Position numbers and translations under genes: made by a program | Part shown: positions 36,172-45,268 of the stretch, piece by piece | How the letters are laid out: the number at the start of each line of letters is the position of its first letter | Position numbering within the stretch: position 1 is the stretch's first letter | The notes under the pieces: model-generated | Database searches by the model: none | Told to the model about the DNA's origin: nothing | What the model saw: only the letters and a program-made list of their open reading frames with translations | DNA from: Desulfobacteraceae bacterium | Lineage (GTDB): Bacteria > Desulfobacterota > Desulfobacteria > Desulfobacterales > Desulfobacteraceae | Direction of reading: 5' to 3' | Length of the DNA: 64,000 bases | Assembly: GCA_016743945.1 (NCBI GenBank) | Contig: JADGFI010000022.1 | Coordinates: 26,604-90,603, forward strand

Positions 36172-37485
36172 ATGTTTAAAAAAAAAGGACCCACAACCCG
36201 AAAGGAATTGTTCATATTTTTTTTACCAGCAGTTTTGGTCTCCCTTGTTGGTTTTTTTGCGGCCTACCAATTTGTGGAACCAAGCCCTCCCAGAACTATT
36301 ACAATGGCCACAGGCGAGCCGGATGGGGCTTATTTTAAATATGGAAATATATACAAACCGCTGTTGAAAAAAAATGGTATAGAATTAAAAATTCAAACCA
36401 CGGCAGGATCTCTTGAAAATCTCCAGCTCCTTGAAGATGAGGACAGCGGGATTGACATTGCCTTTATCCAGGGCGGCATCGGACAATTATCCACTTCAAA
36501 GGACATTATCTCCATAGGCAGTCTCTATTATGAACCTTTGATGATTTTCTGCGGCCCCGGAATCAGACCTACCCGCATAACAGAGATGAAGGGGTTACGA
36601 GTTGCCGTGGGAAAAGAAAAAAGTGGGACCAAAATTCTTTCCACCCGATTACTTGATTTAAACGGTATTAATGAAAATAACACCCAGTTTATCTCCCAAG
36701 GATCCCAGATTTCCGCTGATATGCTTTTAAATAATAAGGTTGATATAGCCTTTTTTGTTTCAAGCCCACAAGCCGCTAATATGACTAAACTTTTAAAAAC
36801 AAAATCAATTTCTCTAATGGGGTTAGATCGGGCGGATGCATATAAATTCTGGTATAATTATTTAAATGTTATTACCATCCCCCAGGGTGTCATTAATTTT
36901 GAGACCAACATTCCCGATCGAGAGATCAAGGTATTGGCCCCTGCAGCCCAGTTAGCCGTCCGGACGGATATACACCCGGCTCTCATTGATCTTCTGCTCC
37001 AGGCAGCCAGGACGATACACACGAAAGGTGGGGGAGTGAACAAAGCGGGCGAATTCCCTTCTCCCAAATATCTGGACTTTCAATTGAGTGAAGAAGCAGA
37101 GCGTTTTTATTCGTCCCGCACCCCATTTCTCCAGCGTTATTTTCCTTTTTGGGTCGCAACCTTTCTCTCCAGAATGAAAATCATGGTCCTACCCCTGCTG
37201 GCCATAATGTATCCGCTTTTAAAACTCATGCCGTGGATATACCGCTGGAGGATGCGCGCCCGAATATACCGCTGGTATGCTGATCTGGATGCCATGAACT
37301 CAAAAGTACAAGGAAATAACGCCCCAAAGGAACATGTGGATTATGTGGCCAAATTGGATGAACTTGAAAAAAATGTTGCCAATATTAATGTGCCGCAACC
37401 CTATGCAGAAGGATTGTTCCACCTGCGCATGCATATTGATATGTTTCGTAAAAAACTGACGGAAATGCAAAAAACCAAAGGATAA
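36172..37485 (+). CDS. TAXI-family TRAP transporter solute-binding protein with C-terminal membrane anchor
   Basis: Substrate-binding protein of the TAXI group, 437 residues. An N-terminal hydrophobic segment (about 14-33) is followed by TITMATGEPDGAYFKYGNIY, the TAXI opening, and a periplasmic-binding fold up to about 325 (IDIAFIQGGI, LRVAVGKEKSGTKIL). Then a second hydrophobic stretch (about 328-355) and a basic helical tail (IYRWRMRARIYRWYADLD) place the C terminus in the cytoplasm. No DctQ/DctM permease gene is adjacent. It may serve a remote permease or act as a sensor. AAAGGA precedes the ATG. The formate dehydrogenase follows 243 bp downstream. Confidence 0.85.
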   Translation: MFKKKGPTTRKELFIFFLPAVLVSLVGFFAAYQFVEPSPPRTITMATGEPDGAYFKYGNIYKPLLKKNGIELKIQTTAGSLENLQLLEDEDSGIDIAFIQGGIGQLSTSKDIISIGSLYYEPLMIFCGPGIRPTRITEMKGLRVAVGKEKSGTKILSTRLLDLNGINENNTQFISQGSQISADMLLNNKVDIAFFVSSPQAANMTKLLKTKSISLMGLDRADAYKFWYNYLNVITIPQGVINFETNIPDREIKVLAPAAQLAVRTDIHPALIDLLLQAARTIHTKGGGVNKAGEFPSPKYLDFQLSEEAERFYSSRTPFLQRYFPFWVATFLSRMKIMVLPLLAIMYPLLKLMPWIYRWRMRARIYRWYADLDAMNSKVQGNNAPKEHVDYVAKLDELEKNVANINVPQPYAEGLFHLRMHIDMFRKKLTEMQKTKG

Positions 37486-37728
37486 ATCAATTCCTCAACG
37501 GGACAGGCCTTTTCCAGGGCCTGATTGAGTATCTTCCCCAGTATTTTAAGTTAATGTTTATGTCAGTTCCTTGGTGAAAAAGAAAGCAATTCTCCCCACT
37601 TGACAAATAAAAACACCCATACTATTAAAGATCGTTATGTCAATTGTGGCACAATGCTTTAACAAAATGATAGCGTTGCACCGCCAGTCCCCATACAATT
37701 TTGGCAAAAACTAAAAACGGAGGTATCC

Positions 37729-40500
37729 ATGAAGGACGCCAGCATCCTTTTAAACAACAGGGAGTATCTGTTTCAAAACGGACAGACCATCCTTGATGTG
37801 GCAAAACGCAATGGGATTGTTATTCCCACGCTCTGTCATCTTGACACCGTCATTTCCAAGGGATCCTGCAATATTTGTGTGGTGGAGATTAAAGGAGAAG
37901 ACGACCTGGTGCAGGCATGTACCACAAAAGCCCAGACAGGAATGCAAATCCGAACCGAATCGCCCCGGGTGGTGACCGCCAGAAAAAAACGCTTACAAAT
38001 ATTACTTGAATCCGGCAATCACAATTGCAGTATCGGGGCGTCCCAGGGCTCTTTGTGGACCCAGTTTCAAATGGAGGCCGCCCAAATGGAAGCAACCCAG
38101 GCCCTTTGCCCCAGGTGGGGGGACTGTGAACTTCAGAGCCTGGCCTATCAATACCAGGTCCAATGGGACCGAAGCCGGGTACCGGACTATAAGTTTCCCA
38201 AGGAAACCGTCAATCCGCTGATTGTAAGGGATTTTTCCCGGTGTATTCTCTGCGGCCGATGCGTGGCGGCATGTAACCAAATTCAGGTGAACCAAGCCAT
38301 TCGGATGCCCGAAGAGGCTGATAACCAAAGGGTTATTGCCGGCTTAAGCGATGTGACACTAAAAGATTCCAATTGCGTATTTTGCGGCGAATGTATCCAG
38401 GCTTGCCCCGTGGGAGCCTTGATGGAAAAAAAATCCGAATACAAATGCCGGCCCTGGGAAATTGAAAAAATCAGAACCACCTGCCCCTATTGCGGGGTTG
38501 GCTGTCAGCTCTGGCTCCATGTCAAGGAAGGAAAAATCCTCAAGGTAACAGGGGTGGAAAATGGTGCCCCCAACCATGGTCGGCTCTGCGTAAAGGGGCG
38601 ATTCGGGTTTGATTTTATTTATTCTAAAGAGAGACTGACAACCCCCTTAATAAAAGAAAACGGTAACTTCAGAGAAGCTTCCTGGGACGAAGCCCTGGAC
38701 CTTGTGGCAACAAAATTTAAAACCATCATCAAGGAAAGCGGACCCGATGCTCTGGCAGGGGTCTCCTGTGCCAGAAGCATTAATGAAGACTCCTATCAGA
38801 TGCAAAAATTATTCAGGGCCGTGTTCAAAACAAACAATATCGATCATTGTGCCCGCACCTGACATGCTCCCACTGTCGCCGGACTGGCGACCACGTTTGG
38901 TTCAGGTGCCATGACCAATTCCTTTTCAGAATTTTCCAAGGCAAAGATGATCCTGGTGATCGGGTCCAATATGACAGAGGCTCATCCGGTAGCCGCCACC
39001 TATGTCAAGAATGCCGTTCAAAAAGGTGCCCGGCTGATCGTCATTGATCCCCGAAAACACCGGTTGACGGATTTTGCCGATCTTTTCCTTCAATTAAAGG
39101 TGGGAAGCGATATTGCGCTTCTCAACGGGATCATGCATGTGTTGATCAAAGAAAACCTCTACGACAAGGACTTTTCCTTGAACAAGTGCACGGGATTTGA
39201 AGATCTTGAAAAGACTGTGGCCCAATATCCTCCGGCAAGAGCCGCCCAAATCAGCGGAGTGAATGAAAAAATCATAATAGAAACAGCACGCCTATTGGCA
39301 TCTGTGAAACCGGCCATGGTCTGTTACACCCTTGGCATAACCGAGCACACCTGTGGAAAAAACAATGTCATGAGTGTTGCCAACCTCCAGATGCTGCTGG
39401 GAAATATGGGAATGGAAGGGGGCGGTGTCAATCCCCTGAGGGGCCAGAATAATGTCCAGGGTGCCTGTGATATGGGAGCATTACCCAATGTTTTTCACGG
39501 ATACCAGCAGGTGGGGAATCCCTCTTCAAGAAAAAAATTTGAAACCGCCTGGCAGGTCACGGACCTGCCGGAAAAACCAGGGCTTATGATCCCGGAGATG
39601 ATGCACGGTCTTACCGACAAAAAGGTCAGGGCATTCTATATATTTGGAGAAAACCTCGCCAATACGGAACCCGATATGAACAAGGTGGCAAAGGAACTTG
39701 CCGCCGCCGAATTTATTGTTTGCCAGGATCTGTTTTTGACGGAAACCACTCGATTTGCCCATGTGGTCTTACCGGCAGCGGCCTGGAGTGAAAACAACGG
39801 CACCTTTACCAATAGTGAACGCCGGGTTAACCGGGTCCGCGGTGTCAGGATGCCGCCAGGCCTTGCCAAACCCAATTGGTGGATCTTCAAACAAATTGCC
39901 CGCCGATTCGGACACAATTGGACCGCTTCAAGTGCCAGGGAAATCTGGGACGAGGAAATCAGCGCCCTGGCGCCTTCTCTTGGCGGCATCAAATTTAACA
40001 GAATCGAGCAAGACGGCCTTCAGTGGCCCTGCCCGGGACTGGATCACCCCGGTACGCCATATTTGCACAAGGACGGCAACTTCACCCACGGGAAAGGGGT
40101 TTTCATGCCGGCCGAGTGGACGCCCCCGGCGGAAGTTCCCGATGAAGACTACCCCTTTGTCCTAAGCACCGGCAGACGACTCTATCATTACCACACACGG
40201 ACCCAGACCGGTCGGTGCGAGGGACTAAATGATCTTCTGGGAGAAGAGACCGCCGATATTTCCCAGGAAGATGCTGACCGATTGGGGATCCATCCCCAAG
40301 AACGGATCAGGGTCAGTTCCCGGCGGGGACGGGTATGTGTACGCGCCAATGTCACCCCGGAAGTGCCAAAAGGCATGGTCTGGATGGCCTTTCATTTTAA
40401 TGAAGGCAATGCCAACTGGCTGACCAATTCCGCTCTTGATCCCTTTACCCTGACAGCGGAATACAAGGCCTGTGCTGTTCAACTGGAAAAAATGGTGTGA
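37729..40500 (+). CDS. fdhA: Selenocysteine-containing formate dehydrogenase, catalytic subunit
   Basis: Oxidises formate to CO2 (or the reverse) at a Mo/W-bis-pyranopterin site. The chain runs through an in-frame UGA at 38860-38862, giving 923 residues with Sec378 in CARTUHAPTVAGLATTFGSG, the FdhF/FdhA active-site motif. Domain order: plant-type [2Fe-2S] (Cys27, Cys38, Cys41, Cys55), an NuoG-like His/Cys cluster region, two [4Fe-4S] motifs (CILCGRCVAAC, CVFCGECIQACP), then TCPYCGVGC and the molybdopterin domains, ending in the dinucleotide-binding domain. No export signal, so cytoplasmic. GGAGG precedes the ATG. The FeS-rich N terminus fits the NAD- or hydrogenase-linked FDH class; no partner subunit is adjacent. 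A ModE-like regulator follows. Confidence 0.95.
38855..38909 (+). promoter_or_regulatory. SECIS element for selenocysteine insertion
   Basis: GCACCTGA (38855-38862, including the UGA) pairs perfectly with TCAGGTGC (38902-38909). Within it, GTCGCC (38875-38880) pairs with GGCGAC (38886-38891) around the loop GGACT. A lower stem holding the UGA and a short apical hairpin about 15 bases later is the bacterial SelB-binding layout, as in E. coli fdhF. Confidence 0.82.
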
Positions 40501-40631
40501 CCTTCGAACAAAAGCCGGTCAAAGAAGGCGCTATTCCCAGAACTTGAGTGGCGTTATAATTGTATTGCCATAAAAAAACAAATTGCGTATGCTTGAGCCC
40601 TGCTAATAATTTAAGACAGGGCTTTAGGTAT

Positions 40632-41024
40632 ATGACATCACATAAGTTTCATTCCCGTTCTAAAATCTGGATCGAAGATGATCACGGCAATGTCGTGTTT
40701 GGCCTGGGACGCTATCGAATCCTGACCCTCATCAAGGAAAGAGGTTCCCTTCAGGCAGCTGCCACACAGTTAAAAATGGGCTATCGAGGGATATGGGGCC
40801 GGATTAAAGCCACGGAAGAACGGCTGGGTGAGAAACTTCTAATAAAAAAGATAGGAGGGACAAAAGGAGGCGGGTCCCAGCTGACGCCCCTGGCAGAAAA
40901 ATTAATTGAGGAATTTGGGAAAACACTCGTCCTTCTCGAGAAACAAGTGGATCTCCATTTGGAAGAATCCCTTAAACAACATATCAATATCAATCCTGTG
41001 ACCACAATCAAACCCACAAAATAA
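40632..41024 (+). CDS. ModE-like molybdate-type transcriptional regulator (HTH domain only)
   Basis: DNA-binding protein of 130 residues resembling the N-terminal domain of ModE. It has the winged helix LGRYRILTLIKERGSLQAAATQLKMGYRGIWGRIKATEERLGEKLL, then GGTKGGGSQLTPLAEKLIEEF, which is the ModE/LysR-type wing. The molybdate-binding MOP/TOBE domains of full ModE are absent, so it may act as an apo-type regulator. ATG 40632 starts the family-like region; an ATG at 40560 is in frame. It follows the molybdenum/tungsten formate dehydrogenase gene by 131 bp and may control it. Confidence 0.85.
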   Translation: MTSHKFHSRSKIWIEDDHGNVVFGLGRYRILTLIKERGSLQAAATQLKMGYRGIWGRIKATEERLGEKLLIKKIGGTKGGGSQLTPLAEKLIEEFGKTLVLLEKQVDLHLEESLKQHININPVTTIKPTK

Positions 41025-41056
41025 CCCCATTGGTGAAAAATATTTATCCAAAAAAA

Positions 41057-41087
41057 ATCACGGGGCAGACGTTTTCTGCCCCGTGAT
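41057..41087 (-). terminator. Intrinsic terminator of ahcY
   Basis: ATCACGGGGCAGA and TCTGCCCCGTGAT form a perfect 13-bp stem with a 5-base loop. On the minus strand it is followed by TTTTTTT. It lies 41 bp past the ahcY stop and faces the ModE-like gene. Confidence 0.92.
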
Positions 41088-41127
41088 AAGATAAACCAAA
41101 TAAAAATTTAGCCTAAAGTATATAAGC

Positions 41128-42573
41128 TTAGTATCTATAATGATCGGATTTAAAGGGTCCGTTCACGGGAATCCCGAGATAATCAGACTGCTCCTGGGTT
41201 AATGTTGTCAGGGTAACGGACAGATTCTTCAAATGAAGGCGGGCCACTTCCTCATCCAATTCCTTGGGCAGGGTATACACCTTTGCTTCCAATTTTTCCT
41301 GGGCCAATTTAATCTGGGCCAAAGTCTGGTTGGAAAAACTGTTACTCATAACAAAACTGGGGTGGCCAGTGGCACATCCCAGGTTGACCAGGCGACCTTC
41401 GGCCAAGACAATCACGGAGCGGCCTGACTCAAGGGTCCATTTGTCCACCTGGGGCTTGATGGCCACTTTTTTAGCCGTGGAATTATTGTCCAGAAAGCTC
41501 ATTTCAATTTCATTGTCAAAGTGACCAATATTACAAATGATGGACTCATCCTTCATCTGCTCAATGTGCTTGCCCGTGATCACATGGTAACTTCCCGTGG
41601 CAGTGACAAATATATCCCCCCGTGTCGCTGCAGCGTCCATGGTAACCACTTCATATCCTTCCATGGCAGCCTGGAGGGCACAAATAGGATCAATTTCAGT
41701 AACCAGGACAATGGCCCCATATCCTTTCATGGAAGCAGCACACCCTTTTCCCACATCCCCATATCCGGCCACAACAACGGTTTTACCGGCCAGCATCACG
41801 TCTGTTGCCCGTTTGATCCCATCGGCCAGGGACTCACGGCATCCGTAGAGGTTATCAAATTTTGATTTGGTCACCGAATCATTGACATTGATGGCAGGAA
41901 ACAAAAGTTCATTTTTGGCAGCCAGTTGATAAAGCCTGTGGACACCGGTGGTGGTCTCTTCAGAGACGCCCCGGATACTCTTGGCAATTTTTGTCCATTT
42001 CTGATGGTCCTTTTTGACACTTACCTTGAGGCGATCCATGAGGCAACGCTCATCAATGCTGTGGGTTTCATTGTCCAGTAAAGCGGGGGTTTTTTCCACT
42101 TTTACTCCCTGGTGGACAAAAAGGGTGGCATCCCCCCCATCGTCAACGATGAGATCAGGGCCTGAACCGTCGGGCCAGGTCAGGGCCTGTTCCGTGCACC
42201 ACCAGAATTCTTCCATGTTTTCGCCCTTCCATGCAAAGACAGCAGCCGAGCCTTTTTGCGCAATGGCTGCAGCGGCATGATCCTGGGTGGAAAAAATATT
42301 ACAGGTGGCCCAGCGAATGTCAGCACCCAGTTCATACAGGGTGTCGATGAGCATGGCGGTCTGGATGGTCATGTGGAGACTGCCCATGATTTTCAGTCCG
42401 GCCAGGGGCTTTTGGGGACCGTATTTTTCACGGATGGCCATGAGGCCGGGCATTTCTTTTTCAGACAATTGCATGTCCTTGTGACCGTCTTCGGCAAGAC
42501 CGATATCTTTGACCTTGTATTTTAAACCCGGATCAAGATCAATAAAACGAGGATCTTTGCTTGGCTGTGACAT
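41128..42573 (-). CDS. ahcY: Adenosylhomocysteinase
   Basis: NAD-dependent hydrolysis of S-adenosylhomocysteine to adenosine and homocysteine, removing the inhibitor left by SAM-dependent methylation. The 481 residues carry the NAD loop VAGYGDVGKGCA, substrate-site VNDSVTKSKFDNLYGCRESL, and the C-terminal signature KSDHYRY that closes the active site of the neighbouring subunit. AAAGGAG precedes the ATG. The family insert of about 40 residues common in bacteria is present. It lies downstream of metK on the same strand; a hairpin with a weak T-run separates them. Confidence 0.97.
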   Translation of the reverse strand: MSQPSKDPRFIDLDPGLKYKVKDIGLAEDGHKDMQLSEKEMPGLMAIREKYGPQKPLAGLKIMGSLHMTIQTAMLIDTLYELGADIRWATCNIFSTQDHAAAAIAQKGSAAVFAWKGENMEEFWWCTEQALTWPDGSGPDLIVDDGGDATLFVHQGVKVEKTPALLDNETHSIDERCLMDRLKVSVKKDHQKWTKIAKSIRGVSEETTTGVHRLYQLAAKNELLFPAINVNDSVTKSKFDNLYGCRESLADGIKRATDVMLAGKTVVVAGYGDVGKGCAASMKGYGAIVLVTEIDPICALQAAMEGYEVVTMDAAATRGDIFVTATGSYHVITGKHIEQMKDESIICNIGHFDNEIEMSFLDNNSTAKKVAIKPQVDKWTLESGRSVIVLAEGRLVNLGCATGHPSFVMSNSFSNQTLAQIKLAQEKLEAKVYTLPKELDEEVARLHLKNLSVTLTTLTQEQSDYLGIPVNGPFKSDHYRY

Positions 42574-42682
42574 GTTTAACTCCTTTTAAACTATTTTTTT
42601 ATATATTATATTATTATCAAAGCATGTTGATTTTAACCTGGATACCGTTTTATGGCCTTGACAACCGCCAATAAAACGGAAA

Positions 42683-42722
42683 GGCCGCCCATAAATAATA
42701 ACTATTTCCGGTCCAGGCGGCC
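42683..42722 (-). terminator. Hairpin after metK
   Basis: GGCCGCC and GGCGGCC form a 7-bp GC stem with a 26-base loop, 21 bp past the metK stop. On the minus strand it is followed by TTTCCGTTTTATT, a moderate T-run. It may terminate metK or attenuate read-through into ahcY. Confidence 0.55.
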
Positions 42723-42742
42723 GTATATTATGGGCTAAACGC

Positions 42743-43915
42743 TTATAAACCCGCCAGATTTCTTATTTGATCTGCTTTAATGGTTCTTTCCCAATAAAAA
42801 TCAGGATCTTTTCTTCCAAAATGGCCATAGGCAGATGTTTTTCTGTAAATAGGCCGCAAAAGGTCAAGCTCCTGAATAATCGCAGCTGGTCTCAGGTCAA
42901 AAACCTCTTTGACGATTTCAGTGGCACGGATTTCAGAAATTTTACCGGTTCCCATGAAATCCACCAGTAAGGATACAGGCTGGGCAACCCCGATGGCATA
43001 GGCCACCTGGATTTCACACTTGTCTGCCAACCCTGCCGCCACCATATTTTTAGCAACATATCGTCCCATGTAGGACGCACTTCTATCCACCTTTGAGGGA
43101 TCCTTACCTGAAAAACACCCCCCTCCGTGGCTGCCCTGTCCGCCATAGGTATCCACAATGATTTTACGCCCGGTCACCCCGCAGTCGCCCATGGGACCGC
43201 CCACAACAAACCGGCCAGTGGGATTGATGAAAAACCGGGTATCCCCATCCATCATATTTTCAGGGATCACTTTTTTAATAACCTCTTTAATCACAGCATC
43301 CTTAAGGTCATCATAGGAAACATCCGGAGAATGCTGGGTGGAAACAACCACGGTATCCACTCGCTTGGGTTTTCCATCCGCATACTCAATGGTCACCTGG
43401 GATTTGCCGTCGGGTCTTAAAAAGTCAAGGGCTCCATTTTTTCGGACCTGGGCCAGGCGGCTGGTCAATTTATGGGCATAGGTAATGGGCATGGGCATGA
43501 GTTCTTCGGTTTCATTTGTGGCAAACCCGAACATTATCCCTTGATCACCCGCCCCCTGTTCCTTATGGAGGCCCGCCCCTTCGTCAACCCCCTGGGCAAT
43601 ATCAGCGGACTGCTGATCAATACTTGTGACAACCGAACAGGTCTGCCAGTCAAAGCCCATATTGGAGGAATTATACCCAATATCTTTGATGGTATTTCGA
43701 ACCACCTGGGGAATATCCACATAACAGTCCGTTGTTATTTCACCGGCCACCATGGCCAGGCCGGTTGTCACAAGGGTCTCGCAGGCAACCCGGCATTTTT
43801 TATCTTCTGCCATGATGGCATCTAAAATACTATCGGAAATAGCGTCTGCCACTTTATCAGGATGGCCTTCTGTAACTGATTCAGATGTAAACAAGGATGA
43901 TTTTTTTGCTGACAT
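42743..43915 (-). CDS. metK: S-adenosylmethionine synthetase
   Basis: Makes SAM from methionine and ATP. The 390 residues show ESVTEGHPDKVADAISDSILD at the start, the ATP-loop QGIMFGFATNETEELMPMPI and the P-loop-like GGCFSGKDPSKVDRSASYMGRY; all catalytic residues appear intact. AAAGGAG precedes the ATG. A strong sigma-70 type promoter is seen about 80 bp upstream. With ahcY and the divergent kinase it forms a methyl-cycle locus. Confidence 0.97.
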   Translation of the reverse strand: MSAKKSSLFTSESVTEGHPDKVADAISDSILDAIMAEDKKCRVACETLVTTGLAMVAGEITTDCYVDIPQVVRNTIKDIGYNSSNMGFDWQTCSVVTSIDQQSADIAQGVDEGAGLHKEQGAGDQGIMFGFATNETEELMPMPITYAHKLTSRLAQVRKNGALDFLRPDGKSQVTIEYADGKPKRVDTVVVSTQHSPDVSYDDLKDAVIKEVIKKVIPENMMDGDTRFFINPTGRFVVGGPMGDCGVTGRKIIVDTYGGQGSHGGGCFSGKDPSKVDRSASYMGRYVAKNMVAAGLADKCEIQVAYAIGVAQPVSLLVDFMGTGKISEIRATEIVKEVFDLRPAAIIQELDLLRPIYRKTSAYGHFGRKDPDFYWERTIKADQIRNLAGL

Positions 43916-43992
43916 TTCAAGCTCCTTTTATTTGATGGTAATTTTATTTATTTGGATAACACATCGCATAATTATTAAAAATTTTCCCCGTA

Positions 43993-44021
43993 TTAATAAT
44001 TTTTTATGGACCTTTTGTCAA
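43993..44021 (-). promoter_or_regulatory. Sigma-70-type promoter of metK
   Basis: On the minus strand, TTGACA (44016-44021) and TATTAA (43993-43998) are 17 bases apart. The -35 box is a perfect match. The start would fall about 70 bp upstream of the metK ATG. Confidence 0.7.
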
Positions 44022-44079
44022 TGGTGTCTCAAAAATATATCAAGATATGTTCATATTTGTATCAAATACCAGAATTCCC

Positions 44080-44107
44080 TTGACAATTAGGTGACAGCTT
44101 TTATGAT
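44080..44107 (+). promoter_or_regulatory. Sigma-70-type promoter of the PfkB/adenosine kinase gene
   Basis: TTGACA (44080-44085) and TATGAT (44102-44107) are 16 bases apart, about 70 bp upstream of the kinase ATG. It is divergent from the metK promoter. Confidence 0.65.
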
Positions 44108-44176
44108 TCTTAACGAAAATCATATAAAACATTTGCCCCCAGGAGCAAATAACAACCCTTTTTTTGGAGAAAATAT

Positions 44177-45157
44177 ATGCCCGCCACAAATAAACGAATC
44201 ACCGGAATCGGCTCCGCCCTTGTGGATGTCCTCATCAATGAAACCGATCAATTTTTACAGGACCTTGGAAAAACAAAGGGGGGGATGACTCTGGTGGAAG
44301 ACCATGAGATTGAGTTGATTCTATCCAAGACCTCCCAGTCCCCGCTCATTGTACCGGGAGGCGCGGCCTGCAACACCATTGTTGGAGTGGGAAACCTGGG
44401 GGGTGATGCCAGATTTATCGGCCGCAGAGGGGAGGATACCTATGGCAAAACCTTTGAATCCCAGATTATCTCCTGCCATGTGGAACCTAAACTTTCCATT
44501 TCTCCCTCTTCCCCCACGGGCAAGGTGTTGTCCGTGATCACCCCGGATGCCCAGCGTTCCATGTTCACGTTTCTCGGTGCCTCCACAGAACTTTCTCCCG
44601 CCGGTATCACCCCCGCACTTTTTAAAGACACCGCCATCAGTGTCATTGAAGGCTATTTACTGTTCAACCCGGATCTGATGATGGCATCCATACGCGCAGC
44701 CAAAGCAGCAGGTTCACTCATTGCCCTGGATCTTGCCAGTTTTGAGGTGGTAAATGCCTCTAAAACAATTTTATTGGATATTGTCAAACGCTATGTGGAT
44801 ATTCTCATTGCCAATGAAGATGAGGCAAAAGCATATACCGGTTTTACCGATGAAATTTCTGCCCTGGAAGTATTGTCCCGGGATGTTACCTACGCGGTTT
44901 TGAAGGTGGGGAAAAGAGGCAGTTTTGTCTCTTTTAAGGGCAAAATAACCCAAATTGACCCCGTGGTTGGCAGGGATCCAAGGGATACAACCGGAGCCGG
45001 GGACCTCTGGGCAGCGGGCTTTTTGTTCGGGATTGCCAATGGATTTTCCATTGAAAAAAGCGGGCAGATTGGATCTGCCTGCGGGTACGAAGTTTGCCAG
45101 GTCATGGGCGCCCAGATCCCGGAAACAGCCTGGCAAAGAATCAGGGCATTGATATAG
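44177..45157 (+). CDS. PfkB-family kinase, probable adenosine kinase
   Basis: Ribokinase-fold sugar/nucleoside kinase of 326 residues. It has the N-terminal GIGSALVDVLIN, the glycine motif VPGGAACNTIVGVGNLGGDARFIGRRGED (PfkB signature 1) and the catalytic-base/anion-hole motif DPRDTTGAGDLWAAGFLFG (signature 2, about 271-289). The opening and the GGAACNT form are typical of bacterial adenosine kinases. Position opposite metK and ahcY supports adenosine as substrate: it would remove the adenosine released by AhcY. Fructokinase/ribokinase activity cannot be excluded from sequence. Confidence 0.82.
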   Translation: MPATNKRITGIGSALVDVLINETDQFLQDLGKTKGGMTLVEDHEIELILSKTSQSPLIVPGGAACNTIVGVGNLGGDARFIGRRGEDTYGKTFESQIISCHVEPKLSISPSSPTGKVLSVITPDAQRSMFTFLGASTELSPAGITPALFKDTAISVIEGYLLFNPDLMMASIRAAKAAGSLIALDLASFEVVNASKTILLDIVKRYVDILIANEDEAKAYTGFTDEISALEVLSRDVTYAVLKVGKRGSFVSFKGKITQIDPVVGRDPRDTTGAGDLWAAGFLFGIANGFSIEKSGQIGSACGYEVCQVMGAQIPETAWQRIRALI

Positions 45158-45268
45158 ACCAAGAGATCCCCTACAAAATATTTATTGAAGTGGAAAACAG
45201 ATTTCTTGATTTATTCTAAAATTTCCGTATACTATTAAGAATAAACAAAAAAGCAGAAGGAGACCTAT

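Noticed and set aside
37640..37665. Sigma-54 promoter (TGGCAC element) before the formate dehydrogenase
   Set aside because: The TGGCAC half is present but the -12 TTGC element is replaced by TTTAA at the needed spacing.
38860..38862. In-frame TGA suggesting two broken genes or a pseudogene
   Set aside because: Both flanks join to the exact formate dehydrogenase active-site motif and a SECIS stem follows, so the codon is read as selenocysteine.
42574..42742. SAH or SAM riboswitch in the ahcY/metK leaders
   Set aside because: I looked for the conserved cores and did not find them; the leaders show only a hairpin after metK and ordinary promoter elements.
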